64,000 bases of DNA from CBDCWQ01 sp965223435 (GCA_965223435.1 CBDCWQ010000017.1:62001-126000), one strand, 5' to 3'. Positions 52,667 through 62,757 are shown, counted from the stretch's first letter. The notes: generated by a model from the letters alone, not told the origin. Made by a program: numbers and translations.

Positions 52667-54586
52667 TCACGCGGCCTTGACCATGAGGTCGGCGACGAGT
52701 TTGCTGAACTGTGCAGGGTCTTTGAGCTGTGCGCCTTCGGCGAGTAAGGCCTGGCCGTAGATCAGCTCGGCATAGTCTTTGAGGGTCGAATCCGACGGGT
52801 TGTTTGAAGAAAGCTGCGCCATCTTGTCGAGAAGCTCATGTTTGGGGTTCAGTTCCAAGATTCGTTTCACCTTAGGAATGGTCTGCCCGAGCTGTTCCAT
52901 CAGTTTTTCCATCTGCGGCGTGGGTGCACTGGCGTCGGTCACCAGGCAGCTTAAAGACGAGGTCAGCCGGCTCGAAAGACGGACCTCTTTGATGTCATCT
53001 TGAAGGTGGGTTCGAATGGCGTTTAACAGATCTTTGTAGGTGCGCTCTTTGTCGTCGCGCTCTTTGTCTTCTGATTCTTTTTCTTCTTTGGACCCTACTT
53101 CGGCATCACCGCGGCTCACGGAGTGAAAGCGCTTTTCGCGGTAGCTTGGATTGCGTTCGAGCCACAGGGGGTCGACATGGTCCGAGAAAAACAAGATCTC
53201 ATAACCTTTGGCCCTAAGCGATTCAATATGCGGAGACTGGCGCATGGTCTCGACAGAGGATCCGGTGAGATAGTAAATCTTCTCCTGTCCTTCTTTCATG
53301 CGGTCGAGATATGCGCTCAGGGTGACGGGCTTTTCGCTGTCGTGGCTGGAGTGAACGAGAACCAAAGGAAGAATGGCTTCTTGCTCTTTGGGGGGAGCAT
53401 TCACCAGCCCCTCTTTGAGCACTGGGCCGAAGTGGCTCCAGAAGCTCTGGTACTTGTCATTTTCCTCCTTCAGCATGGTTTCAAGCAGACCGGAGATTTT
53501 CTTGACCAGCTGTTTGCGGATGACTTGGATTTGGCGGTCTTTTTGGAGGATCTCTCGTGAAACGTTCAGCGAAAGGTCTTGTGCGTCCACCACCCCTTTG
53601 ACGAAGCGCAAATAGGAGGGCATGAGCTCTTTACATTCGTCCATGATGAACACCCGTTTGACGTAAAGCTGTACGCCGCGTTTCATCTCGGGGTGGTAGA
53701 GATCAAAGGGCGGGGTGGCGGGGACGTAAAGCAAAGCTTGGGCTTCGAAGCTGCCCTCGATTTTCACCGACACGTGGGCGAGGGGTTCGCTCCAATCGTG
53801 TGAGATATGCTTGTAGAACTCGGTATATTCTTCTTCGGTGACTTCGTCTTTGGGCCGTACCCAAATCGCCTTCATCGAGTTGAGGGTCGATTCTTTGAGT
53901 ACTTTGGTTTTGGCTTCGCCCTCTTCAACCCAGCTTTGCATTTTGATAGGGTAAGAGACGAAGTCGGAGTACTTTTTGACGATGGCGGCGAGAACTGACC
54001 GTTCCGTATAGTTTGATACGCCGCTTTCAGCGTCGAACTCTTTGAGATGGAGGGTGATGGTGGTCCCCGGTTCATGTCGGGAAGTTTCTTCGATGGTGTA
54101 ACCACCGTCGTCGTTCGACTCCCATCGGGTGGCGGTTTCTTCACCTGCTTTGCGGGTAATGAGCGAGACGCGGTCTGCCACCATAAAACTTGCATAAAAC
54201 CCGACGCCGAATTGGCCGATGAGCTCCGGGGGCATGTTTTTGTTCTCACCCGCCTGGATAGACTTGAGGAACTCTTTGGTGCCAGACTTTGCGATGGTGC
54301 CGATGTTGCGTTTTACCTCGTCTCGGCTCATGCCGATGCCGTTGTCGATGATGCTGAGCGTTCGTTTTTCGGCATCGGGCTCCAGGCGAATGGAGGCTTC
54401 GCGTTCGCTTCTCAGGGAAGAATCGGTCAGCGCAGCGTATCGAAGCCGGTCGAGTGCATCGGAGGCGTTTGAGATCAGCTCGCGCAGGAAGATGTCCTTG
54501 TCCGAGTAGAGGGAATGGACCATGAGGTCCATCAGCTGTTTGACCTCGGCTTGAAACTCTTGCCGTTCTTTTGTTGCGCTCATCAC
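52667..54586 (-). CDS. htpG: Molecular chaperone Hsp90 (HtpG)
   Basis: 639 residues, normal length. ATP-dependent cytoplasmic chaperone. GHKL ATPase motifs: LRELISNASDALDRLRY (Asn/Asp near 40), DNGIGM, GQFGVGFYASF. Middle domain VKRVFIMDECKELMPSYLRF, with the catalytic-loop Arg in LNVSREILQ. C-terminal dimerisation domain present and complete (LYGQALLAEG-type end). Start supported by AGGAG eight bases upstream. Short palindromes in the upstream gap may be control sites. Confidence 0.98.
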   Translation of the reverse strand: MMSATKERQEFQAEVKQLMDLMVHSLYSDKDIFLRELISNASDALDRLRYAALTDSSLRSEREASIRLEPDAEKRTLSIIDNGIGMSRDEVKRNIGTIAKSGTKEFLKSIQAGENKNMPPELIGQFGVGFYASFMVADRVSLITRKAGEETATRWESNDDGGYTIEETSRHEPGTTITLHLKEFDAESGVSNYTERSVLAAIVKKYSDFVSYPIKMQSWVEEGEAKTKVLKESTLNSMKAIWVRPKDEVTEEEYTEFYKHISHDWSEPLAHVSVKIEGSFEAQALLYVPATPPFDLYHPEMKRGVQLYVKRVFIMDECKELMPSYLRFVKGVVDAQDLSLNVSREILQKDRQIQVIRKQLVKKISGLLETMLKEENDKYQSFWSHFGPVLKEGLVNAPPKEQEAILPLVLVHSSHDSEKPVTLSAYLDRMKEGQEKIYYLTGSSVETMRQSPHIESLRAKGYEILFFSDHVDPLWLERNPSYREKRFHSVSRGDAEVGSKEEKESEDKERDDKERTYKDLLNAIRTHLQDDIKEVRLSSRLTSSLSCLVTDASAPTPQMEKLMEQLGQTIPKVKRILELNPKHELLDKMAQLSSNNPSDSTLKDYAELIYGQALLAEGAQLKDPAQFSKLVADLMVKAA

Positions 54587-54622
54587 ATGTCTCCTTGGGT
54601 TGGGCCCCGCGGGATACCATTA

Positions 54623-54732
54623 AGCGCAAGCGCTGAGTAGGCCGAATTTTCCCTTCAGGGTGGCGATGGATGCCCTCCTAGCCGGCCTGATCTTTCGGGG
54701 GTTACCCGGCGATATCGCCCGCGGTATCGCCC
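54623..54732. promoter_or_regulatory. Palindromes and direct repeat in the htpG divergent promoter region
   Basis: AGCGCAAGCGCT (about 54627-54638) is a 12-bp near-perfect palindrome upstream of htpG. GGCGATATCGCC at 54708-54719 is a perfect 12-bp palindrome whose half TATCGCCC recurs at 54725-54732, 12 bases after the first copy (54713-54720). Candidate operators between htpG and the divergent NTPase gene; no regulator is identified. Confidence 0.3.
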
Positions 54733-54829
54733 TTGGGTGCTTTCAAGCGGGCGCACCGGGGGGTGATGGGCCCCATGGGGCGGCTTTTTTGAGCCGGTTG
54801 GGCCGCCGTGGGACCATGGCTCGGGTTTC

Positions 54830-57800
54830 ATGCGCCGTCCTCCGTTATGGCTTTTGGCTCTCTTTTTGGTGCCGAGCCTTCGTTCGTGGGCGGACGAGGC
54901 GGCGGATCCTTCGGTACCATCGCGGGGCCGCTTTGCTTCGGCGGGGTCGGCCGCGTCCGAGGACTTGGCGACCGCCGAGCTCGAGCGGCGACTGAAGCGT
55001 CTCAAACAAATCTTCAGCGGTTCATCTCGCCTGGATGTCCCCATTCGCTCCTTGTTTTTTGTCGATCTGAACGATGAAAACGCCGTTTCCGCGCGGGTTC
55101 GAGCCATCGACAAGCGATTGGCGGTTCTTCGGCCCCTCGTCAAGCGTTCGGGGAGGGCGCGTACATCAACGACATCGACATCCACGGTGACCCGCGCGCG
55201 GTCGCCGCATCTGCTGGAGTTGAGGGCCCTACAGCTCGAGCGTAACTTTTTGCAACAAAACCCAGACCTCAGAAAGGCGCAGATTGAGGCTGACGAGGCG
55301 CGACGGCTCTTTTTGATCGAACAGCAAAAGGCAAAAAAGCGTGCGGCGCATGCTCAGCAAGAAGCCAAACGGGCCCAAGCGGAACGCTTGGAGGCTCTGC
55401 GCCGAGCTGAGGAAGCACGCTCTCAAGCCCTAAAAGAAATCCAGAACCATCGGGCTTACGTGGCCCAGTCCCGGACCGAGCTCGCGAAGAAGCAGCGTTC
55501 CTTGTCGATGGCGCGAGATGCTCACAGCGAGCGAAATGCGCGATTCTTCGGTCAAATTCGCCAACTCTTGGTCCAAGAACAGCAGACCACGACCGGCACG
55601 GTCACCTTGGCGCTTCTTGGCGAAGTCAGACGAAAACTCAAAGACAGTCTCGATGCACTGGCGGCAGCGCTTCAAAGCTACCGCGAGCCGATTTCGGTCG
55701 CAGAACATCGAGACCGAGATGGACTCCGCGCACTCCGTACCCACCTGTTTGGAGACGATCTCGAGGCGGCACGAAATCTCGAACGCTCTTTGGCAGAGCT
55801 TCGGTCCCGCGCCAAGGAGCTCAAAGCGCAAGAAGAAAGAGGACGGCTCTTGGCGGTGGAAGCATGGCACGCTCAGGTTACCGCCTTGGCCGGGGCGCGG
55901 TCTCGTCTTATGCGCAGAGTCCCTGAATCTGGGCGCCGCGAACTTATGGGTTTTTCGAGACAGGCGCTGCGAGGCCTGTCGCTTGAGGTTCGTACTCTGC
56001 GTATCTCTTTCGAAGCCCATGCCACCCTCCTCGTCAAAAACCTCGGGGGACTGTGGCGCTCATGGCATCGCACAGTGAGCAAGGAAGCCTTTTGGTGGAT
56101 GCTTTTTAGGATCATTTTGATCTTGGTGTTCGCCTTTTGGGTCAGAAGTTTGGGGCCTTCGCTACAGGAATGGTTTCACCGCTATGAGCTCGGGCGTGTG
56201 CGCTCCTTTGGGTGGCTTCGTCGCATCGGATTTGCGCAACGTGTATTTGCTCGCTTCTTTCCGCTTTTTTTGTTTCTAGAGACCGTCTTTGCCATCGAAT
56301 ACGTGCTTGGTGACTATGGAGAGTCCGTTGAGATCCACATTGTATTTACGATTGCGAAGTGGGTGGGCTACTACTGGCTGGTTCACCGCGCCCTGACCGG
56401 CATCACGGTGTGGCTGGCGAGAAGGCGCCATGCCATCATTGGGCGAGCGGTCCTCGCCCGCATTCATTCTTCTACGCTTCTTGTGGCCCGCGCCCTTTTG
56501 CTTTCGGGCTTTTTGGGTTCGGTTGCGCTCGAGGTTTTTGGCTACGGCGTTTTGTACTCAATCGTCCGTTTGGTTCTATTGGGTGCTCTCTTTTTGGTGG
56601 GATTGGTCTTGATTCGCAGGTGGCGAGGCCCCATCGCGCGAAGCTACCTCAAGAACTGGCCCGAAGGGAGACTCGCGCGCCTCGTGGAGGCCAGTCAGGA
56701 TCAGTCGTACTCTCTTTTGGTGGTGAGCGCTGCATTCATCTATGTGGCGGCCAAAGCCCTCGCCATTCTCGGGCGGGAGTTGCTTCTCAAACCTGAAGAG
56801 ATTCGTAAGGCGCTCGCATTTGTCTTTCGTAAGAGACTGGAGCGCCGTGCTGAAGAACTCGGGCAGTGGGAAGGCAAGATAGAAATCCTTCCCGAATCTT
56901 TGCTTTTGGCTTTTACCCAACGGCCTCTGCCCGACGATTCGCTCAGAATTGACCGTTTTATCGGGCTCGACAAGTTCCAGCGAGATTTCGATTTGTGGAA
57001 AAGCGGCCGGGCCAAAGGCAGCTTCTTGGTGCGGGGCGCACGTGGGTTCGGAAAGACAACATGGCTTCATCGCGCCGCCAAAGAGTGTGGTGATTTTGAG
57101 GCGACCCACGTGAGCCTAAAACGCTCGGACGTTGGTTGGGACGGTGTCAAAGAGCAACTCGGTGAAGGCCTTAAGATGGAGCTCGGAACCACCGTGGATC
57201 GGGCGGCGCGGGCCCTGAACTCCGGGCCCCGTCGGATGGTGGTTCTGGACGACATCCAGAACCTTTTTCTGAGAGAGATTGGTGGCTTTGACGGCCTCGA
57301 CGGCCTGATGCACTTGATCGAACAGACCGGTCAAAACATCTTCTGGTTGAGCAGCATCGACGACTTCAGCTGGCGCCACATCTCGTCTGCGTGGCCCAAG
57401 CGCCTGCACTTTCGGTCCGAACAGTTTCTTGCCGCATGGTCCGAAGGTCAGATCCGGGATTTGTTGATGGCCCGGGCGGCGGCCGCGGGGGTCATACACG
57501 AGTTCGAGGACCTCACCACCTCGCAGGATATGGCAACCTCTGGGGGCGAGCTGGTGCGCGCCAGTGAAGCGTACGTTCGTTTGATTTGGGACTATGCCGA
57601 TGGCTGCCCTTTGGTGGCCGTTCATTTTTGGGTCCGTTCCTTGGCGCCCGCCGGAGACAAGATGGTTCGTGTCCGTTTGTTCAAGGCCCCTGAGGCTGGG
57701 CGCCTAGAGCGGGTGCCGCAGGAGGTTCGGTTCTTGTACGCCGCGCTTGCCATGCACGAAAACCTTTCGGTCGGTGAGGCGGCGCGGGTCCTTCGGGTAT

Positions 57801-57943
57801 CAGAGAGCTACTGTGAGGCGATGCTCGTCCGTGGCTACGAGGAAGGCTATCTGGCGCGCCATCAAGATAGGGGCCGCTACACCCTCAACGTACACTGGTA
57901 TCGGGCGATTGTACGTTTCTTGAAGAGAAAACACGTTCTTTAA
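54830..57943 (+). CDS. Multi-pass membrane protein: periplasmic coiled coil plus cytoplasmic P-loop NTPase
   Basis: 1037 residues. Signal peptide (LWLLALFLVPSLRSWADE). Residues about 110-390 are a long Ala/Arg/Glu-rich coiled coil (QQKAKKRAAHAQQEAKRA). Residues about 415-650 hold five or six membrane helices (WWMLFRIILILVFAFWV, FFPLFLFLETVFAIEYVL, SYSLLVVSAAFIYVAAKALA). The C-terminal 380 residues are a P-loop NTPase: Walker A GARGFGKTT near 735, Walker B MVVLDDIQNLF near 803, and a winged-helix-like end. The N-terminal half resembles the sensor half of large MscS-type (MscK) channels, but the pore domain is missing and an NTPase replaces it. The adjacent mscS gene starts 17 bases later. Joint function is inferred. 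Confidence 0.75.
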   Translation: MRRPPLWLLALFLVPSLRSWADEAADPSVPSRGRFASAGSAASEDLATAELERRLKRLKQIFSGSSRLDVPIRSLFFVDLNDENAVSARVRAIDKRLAVLRPLVKRSGRARTSTTSTSTVTRARSPHLLELRALQLERNFLQQNPDLRKAQIEADEARRLFLIEQQKAKKRAAHAQQEAKRAQAERLEALRRAEEARSQALKEIQNHRAYVAQSRTELAKKQRSLSMARDAHSERNARFFGQIRQLLVQEQQTTTGTVTLALLGEVRRKLKDSLDALAAALQSYREPISVAEHRDRDGLRALRTHLFGDDLEAARNLERSLAELRSRAKELKAQEERGRLLAVEAWHAQVTALAGARSRLMRRVPESGRRELMGFSRQALRGLSLEVRTLRISFEAHATLLVKNLGGLWRSWHRTVSKEAFWWMLFRIILILVFAFWVRSLGPSLQEWFHRYELGRVRSFGWLRRIGFAQRVFARFFPLFLFLETVFAIEYVLGDYGESVEIHIVFTIAKWVGYYWLVHRALTGITVWLARRRHAIIGRAVLARIHSSTLLVARALLLSGFLGSVALEVFGYGVLYSIVRLVLLGALFLVGLVLIRRWRGPIARSYLKNWPEGRLARLVEASQDQSYSLLVVSAAFIYVAAKALAILGRELLLKPEEIRKALAFVFRKRLERRAEELGQWEGKIEILPESLLLAFTQRPLPDDSLRIDRFIGLDKFQRDFDLWKSGRAKGSFLVRGARGFGKTTWLHRAAKECGDFEATHVSLKRSDVGWDGVKEQLGEGLKMELGTTVDRAARALNSGPRRMVVLDDIQNLFLREIGGFDGLDGLMHLIEQTGQNIFWLSSIDDFSWRHISSAWPKRLHFRSEQFLAAWSEGQIRDLLMARAAAAGVIHEFEDLTTSQDMATSGGELVRASEAYVRLIWDYADGCPLVAVHFWVRSLAPAGDKMVRVRLFKAPEAGRLERVPQEVRFLYAALAMHENLSVGEAARVLRVSESYCEAMLVRGYEEGYLARHQDRGRYTLNVHWYRAIVRFLKRKHVL

Positions 57944-57960
57944 CAAAGGGAGTTCGGGGC

Positions 57961-58827
57961 ATGGGGATGGAAATGGAAGCCGGCAAGATTCTGGAATTCG
58001 TTCGGGTGGGCGGCATCGTTTCCGCCCTGTTTGTCGTGGCCTTCAGCATTTTGACCATACGGCTTTTGCGCGAGGCCACAAACCGCGTTGCCAATACGTT
58101 TTCTTCCCATCGGCTGGTCATCGAGCAGGTCTCTGCCTTCCTTCGCTTTTTGGTCTACGTTCTTGGCGGCATTTTGGTGACCCGAGCCATTTTTACATTC
58201 TCATCTGAGGTCTTGACGGTGGTGGGAGGGACCATCGTGGTGACCGTGGGCCTGGTCCTCAAAGACCAAGCCGCTTCTATTCTTGCCGGCGTGATTGTCC
58301 TCTTCGAAAAGCCGTTTCAGGTTGGTGATCGTGTTTCCTTTGGGGGGTACTACGGTGAGATTCGTGGGATTGGTCTGCGCTCGGTGACCCTGGTCACTCT
58401 TGATGACAATCAGGTCACCATCCCCAACAGTAAGTTCCTCACCGACCCTGTTGCTTCCGCCAACTCCGGAGAACTGACCATGCTCGTTCAAATAGATTTC
58501 TACATCGGCGTCGATCAAAACATTCCTCGCGCCCGAAGCATTGTCGAAGAAGCCTTGACTTCAAGCTGCTACTTTTGGGCCGAACGCCCGTGGGTGGTGT
58601 TGGTGAACCAAACGAAACTAGAATCCATCATCGCCGTTCGCCTTCGGGCCAAAGCGTACGTGGTCGAAATCGGGTACGAGAAGCTGTTCGAATCGGATGT
58701 CAATCAGCGTGTGCTCGAAAAATTCCAAGAGGAAAGCATTCTGCCCCCCGCCTTTTTTCATCGACCGTCCCTCCTACCCACCGGCTCTCGGAGGGAGGCG
58801 AGCATCGTCGACACCGGCGGATTGTAG
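57961..58827 (+). CDS. mscS: Small-conductance mechanosensitive channel
   Basis: 288 residues, close to E. coli MscS (286). Three membrane helices (GGIVSALFVVAFSILTI, FLRFLVYVLGGILVTRAIF, VGGTIVVTVGLVL). The pore-lining and beta-domain signature is clear: VLKDQAASILAGVIVLFEK, then PFQVGDRVSFGG and NQVTIPNSKFLTDPV. It follows the membrane NTPase gene by 17 bases and is surely co-transcribed with it. It should release solutes when membrane tension rises; the NTPase partner may add control. Confidence 0.93.
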   Translation: MGMEMEAGKILEFVRVGGIVSALFVVAFSILTIRLLREATNRVANTFSSHRLVIEQVSAFLRFLVYVLGGILVTRAIFTFSSEVLTVVGGTIVVTVGLVLKDQAASILAGVIVLFEKPFQVGDRVSFGGYYGEIRGIGLRSVTLVTLDDNQVTIPNSKFLTDPVASANSGELTMLVQIDFYIGVDQNIPRARSIVEEALTSSCYFWAERPWVVLVNQTKLESIIAVRLRAKAYVVEIGYEKLFESDVNQRVLEKFQEESILPPAFFHRPSLLPTGSRREASIVDTGGL

Positions 58828-58839
58828 GTTTGTGCAGGA

Positions 58840-61800
58840 TTATTTCTTTCGCAAGGAGAGTTTGAGCTCTCCTGAGACTTCACCGGTGACCACGATCCGT
58901 GATTCGTCGGGAATCTCAGTGATCTCAACGTCCTGACTCTTGGCCGAAACGACCATGCCCGAGGGAACCTCCAAGGTGAGCCCGGACATCGGCCGGGGAA
59001 CGGTAAGGGTCACTTCCAAGATGGCCCCGTTGTTCTTGGAGTCGAGTTCAACCGCGTCGCGTTTTGCCCACCAGCGGCCGAAATCGTCTACCCGCGTGAA
59101 AAGGTACTTGTCTTTGGTGGCTTCGATGAACTTCGTCACAAACGCCAGTTTCTCGCCAAGGAAGTTGGGATGAACCAACATGACGAGGATGCCCCCCTTT
59201 TCGCTGATCCGTTCCGCGGTGCGGAGCGCCTCAGCGACGTCATTCTTGACAATGGGGGAATTGGGGCGCTCATCCTCGATGGTGACGGGGAAGTCAAACA
59301 CCTCGACTTCGCTTCGAATGCCTCGGTCATAGGTCATCTTGTAGGGAAGATGGGTCATCGAATCCGCTGCGGAGCCGACCGAACCGTTTAGGTAACCGGA
59401 GGCGAGCATCGCCTGGGACAGCGCGTTTGGCTGCCGAAGATGCCCGGGCCGAAAGGACTTCACTTGAACGCCCGGCACAAAGTCTTCGAGCAGAGACCTG
59501 CTTACCCGCAATTCGCCCAAAACCGTGCCTCCGATGGCCTCAAGGCTGTCGACGGTCTCGACATTGACCGGTTGATAGGATTGAAACTGTTCGGTTCCGT
59601 CTCCCAGTTCAAGATCATTGAAGTTGAGCGCATGGGCGACCGAGTGGCTGGCGACCTCCATGCCCAAACGCTGAATTGTGGTGAGGGCTTGGAATGCGTT
59701 GACCCCAATGAAGGCCGATTCTTGGGCGTCGGTGATGTACTTCGTTTGGATGAAGTAGGTTGCAGGAACACCCATTGCGTCTTCCATGGCAGCGTACTCG
59801 AGCCCCATCACGACCGAGTCTGCGGTGTCGATGTCGTGGGTCAACATGACCGCGAGGTCGTGATTGTTGGGCAACGGTGAAAGCGTGACCGTAGATTCGT
59901 TGGCGTCGACGTAGATGTCCCGAATGAGTCGGAACAATACGTCGATAGCAGGCTCGAACCCGTTGATGTAGTCTCGGGCCAATCCACCACCGCGGCCGCT
60001 TTTGCCGCGCAGCGCGTAGAGGCCAACATCGAGGCCAAAGGCATAGGCTTTTCCGTTCCCGAACGTGTTGTAGGTGATCGCGACGTTGTTGCTTGTATCC
60101 TCCGCGGGGCTGCTTGAACTGTCGCTGTACACCGCGATACCGGGATGTTTGGTCTCGCTGTACCGCCAGGTGGGCATGTTTTCTCCGAGCTCGCTTCGAT
60201 AAATGGGCAACCCTTTTTCACGGTCGTCGGTCAACTTGCCCGTGAGTTGTGGATAGCTGGCCGAGAACTTCAATGTGGATATTTGTTTCCCACTATAGAT
60301 GAGATCGGTGGCACGCGCGAAGGTCGCTCGTTCGAATCCGAATACCTCCTTCATCGGAGTGTCTCGCACTTCTTGGGCAATAAGGATGCCCCCCTCCTGC
60401 ACGTGGCTCCGCAAACGATCGACTTCAGTTGAGACCGTGGGCATTGCGGGGTAGACCCACACCACCTTGTGTCGAAGGGCCTCTTGGATGTCGTCGGTCA
60501 CTCGGATGGGCAGGCCGATCGATTTCATACCGTGCACGAGGCCGAGCCAGCTGCTTGCAGGGTCGGTGACGAGGAGCGCGGGGCGCTCAGTGGACCCGAC
60601 GTCAAAGTCCGAGATGGTCGCGACTGTTTCTGGGGCCATGATGGTGGGTGCGCGGTGGGTTTCGTAGCCGGCGAGTTTCGACTTTTCCGAAAACTGAATT
60701 TCGTCGATGTAAATTTCGGCCTGTCGTAGAGTTCCTTTAGTATTCGGTTGGATGAGCATCAAGAACTGAATGCCCGACACGCGACTTGGGTCGAAGGTGG
60801 TGTCATGGGCGCCGTCTGTGCGCTCGAAGTCGTCCCGGTTGAGGGCAAGATCTACCGTCTTGAAGTCCCTCGCAATGTCCGACAAACGAAGCTGAGTCGA
60901 TTCACGCTGGCGCCATACGCTTTCGTTTGCCCCCCCCGAATCGACCAGGAGCTCGATGGCGACGCTGATGTTCGGGTTGGCATGATTGCTCTTGATTTCG
61001 TACGAAACCCGCCCATAGTCGCTCAGGTTCACAGCGTTTGGAAACGTAAAGCGGCCGCCCATGCCCCAGCTTTGAGTCAAACCATTTCTGCCGGAAAGAA
61101 GGGCAGCGGCCGCAGTCCCAGATGCTCTTTGCCTGGTTTCTCGATTGAGCTCGGCAGCGTCGGCGCCAAAAATCAGTGTTGTGTAGCTGGTCACCCCGAT
61201 GGCGTGCAGCCCAAGATCCAGAGTGTCCGGCCCGCACGTTCGTGTACCGATCGCCAGCGGTATGTCTTCGGGGCAAACCGGCGAGGCGCCCGTACACATT
61301 TCGGTGTTGTCGCATGCGTTCCCTTGCTCTTGGGCACGGCACATCTTCGAACTCGGCGCAAAGCCATCGGGTGGGCAAGCGGGAGAGGTTCCGGTACACG
61401 TTTCTTCCACATCGCAGCCAAGGCCCACGAGCGACGGTCGGCATACGTGACCCGACGTTCTAAAAGTGTCTGGTGGGCAATGGGGCGCGTCTCCCGGACA
61501 AAATTCAGGCAGGTCGCAGGTGTTTTTTGGGTCCACGCCTCTGCAGGTCTGAACGCTGGGCGCGTATGCATCATCGGGACATAGAGCGGATTCTCCGGTG
61601 CAGTATTCTGGTGCATCGCAAACGCCGTCAGCTACCCGGCAGATATGGTCGGCTGGTGCAAAAACGCCGTTGCTGCAGCAGGGACCAGACTCACACTCGG
61701 TCTGGGACTCCGGGGGGGTAAGTGAAGCCTTCCAGTTGAGACGGCTATTCGGAATGTTTTGACCCCTCATATAGACTCGAAAGCCGGCATGCGTTGCCAA

Positions 61801-62757
61801 ATACACCGCGCTTGCGCCCTTGGTGCGCCAGTGGCGGCTTCCGTACAACGAAGTGATGTAGCTTGGCGTGGTCTTGAATCCGCATGCTGAGGTATCAACA
61901 TTGACGTAGTATGTATCGCTGGTCTTCCCGTATGGTTTCCATTCAGACTGCTTGGTCTCCCCCGTACACAAGTGGTCGGTTTGCAGCCCTCGCGGGGTCG
62001 CCGACCAGTTGATGACCCACTTTCTTTGGTTTGCGATTTCGGGTGTAACTCCCGGAGCATCGAGGTACACGCGAAACTGGTCCTTTTTCGGGTAGTAGAT
62101 CGAAGTTGTGCCTTGCGTACGCCAGTGTCCGGTCCCTCCGAGAGAGGTGGAGTAGATGGGCGTCTTTTCTAGGTTGCATTTCGACGTATCGACGGTCACG
62201 TATACGCCCGCAGATCCATATTGGACCCAGTCGGTCTTTTCGGGAATGGTTTGCCCTGCGCATTGGTTGGCGAGCGAGGCGTTTTTGGGGATCGCGTCCC
62301 AGTTGATGTGCCAGCGCTTTTTTTCTAGGTCCTCGGGCGAGTTTTTGGTGGGTAAATAAATGCGAAACCCCGTTGCTGTTGGAAGGTAAATGGAGGTTCC
62401 GCCGGGTTGGAGCCAGTGTCCGGTCCCTCCGAGTGAGCTTAGGTAGATGGGCGTTCGCTGGAAGCCGCATTCAGAGGTGTCTACATCTAGATATACACCG
62501 TGTGTACGGTACCTCTTCCACCCGGACCGGCCTGGCGTGGTTCTGCCAGCGCAGCGGCGGTTGTCTTGGGGTGTTGACGCCGCATCGTCGGGGTTGATTC
62601 GTTGCTTGGGAGCACTGCATGCGGTCGCCAGCACCAGAGAGGTCATCGACAATATAGAGACGGTCTGGAAAACACTCTGGCGCGTGCGGCGTGTAGGGGG
62701 CTGTGGGTCTATGAGTGCGTTTTTCTTTGGCTCTACACTCAGTCCTGGAGTATTCAT
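58840..62757 (-). CDS. Lipoprotein with triple VDTS repeats, disintegrin-like repeats and NodB polysaccharide deacetylase domain
   Basis: 1305 residues. Lipobox LATAC. Three tandem repeats of about 90 residues come first (nt about 62555-61700), each 'YxxVDTSxCxxxxTPxYxxSLxGxxHW' then '(S)xYxPxxxxFRVYL'. Four disintegrin-like units follow (APEYCTGESALCPDD, LPEFCPGDAPHCPPD). Next is a beta-sandwich probably binding glycan, then a flavodoxin-like segment. The C-terminal catalytic part has the carbohydrate esterase family 4 signs: Asp pair in LTHDIDTAD (near residue 973) and His motif SHSVAHA (near 1036). It likely removes acetyl groups from a polysaccharide outside the cell. The metal-binding residues appear intact; the substrate is unknown. 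Confidence 0.82.
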   Translation of the reverse strand: MNTPGLSVEPKKNALIDPQPPTRRTRQSVFQTVSILSMTSLVLATACSAPKQRINPDDAASTPQDNRRCAGRTTPGRSGWKRYRTHGVYLDVDTSECGFQRTPIYLSSLGGTGHWLQPGGTSIYLPTATGFRIYLPTKNSPEDLEKKRWHINWDAIPKNASLANQCAGQTIPEKTDWVQYGSAGVYVTVDTSKCNLEKTPIYSTSLGGTGHWRTQGTTSIYYPKKDQFRVYLDAPGVTPEIANQRKWVINWSATPRGLQTDHLCTGETKQSEWKPYGKTSDTYYVNVDTSACGFKTTPSYITSLYGSRHWRTKGASAVYLATHAGFRVYMRGQNIPNSRLNWKASLTPPESQTECESGPCCSNGVFAPADHICRVADGVCDAPEYCTGESALCPDDAYAPSVQTCRGVDPKNTCDLPEFCPGDAPHCPPDTFRTSGHVCRPSLVGLGCDVEETCTGTSPACPPDGFAPSSKMCRAQEQGNACDNTEMCTGASPVCPEDIPLAIGTRTCGPDTLDLGLHAIGVTSYTTLIFGADAAELNRETRQRASGTAAAALLSGRNGLTQSWGMGGRFTFPNAVNLSDYGRVSYEIKSNHANPNISVAIELLVDSGGANESVWRQRESTQLRLSDIARDFKTVDLALNRDDFERTDGAHDTTFDPSRVSGIQFLMLIQPNTKGTLRQAEIYIDEIQFSEKSKLAGYETHRAPTIMAPETVATISDFDVGSTERPALLVTDPASSWLGLVHGMKSIGLPIRVTDDIQEALRHKVVWVYPAMPTVSTEVDRLRSHVQEGGILIAQEVRDTPMKEVFGFERATFARATDLIYSGKQISTLKFSASYPQLTGKLTDDREKGLPIYRSELGENMPTWRYSETKHPGIAVYSDSSSSPAEDTSNNVAITYNTFGNGKAYAFGLDVGLYALRGKSGRGGGLARDYINGFEPAIDVLFRLIRDIYVDANESTVTLSPLPNNHDLAVMLTHDIDTADSVVMGLEYAAMEDAMGVPATYFIQTKYITDAQESAFIGVNAFQALTTIQRLGMEVASHSVAHALNFNDLELGDGTEQFQSYQPVNVETVDSLEAIGGTVLGELRVSRSLLEDFVPGVQVKSFRPGHLRQPNALSQAMLASGYLNGSVGSAADSMTHLPYKMTYDRGIRSEVEVFDFPVTIEDERPNSPIVKNDVAEALRTAERISEKGGILVMLVHPNFLGEKLAFVTKFIEATKDKYLFTRVDDFGRWWAKRDAVELDSKNNGAILEVTLTVPRPMSGLTLEVPSGMVVSAKSQDVEITEIPDESRIVVTGEVSGELKLSLRKK

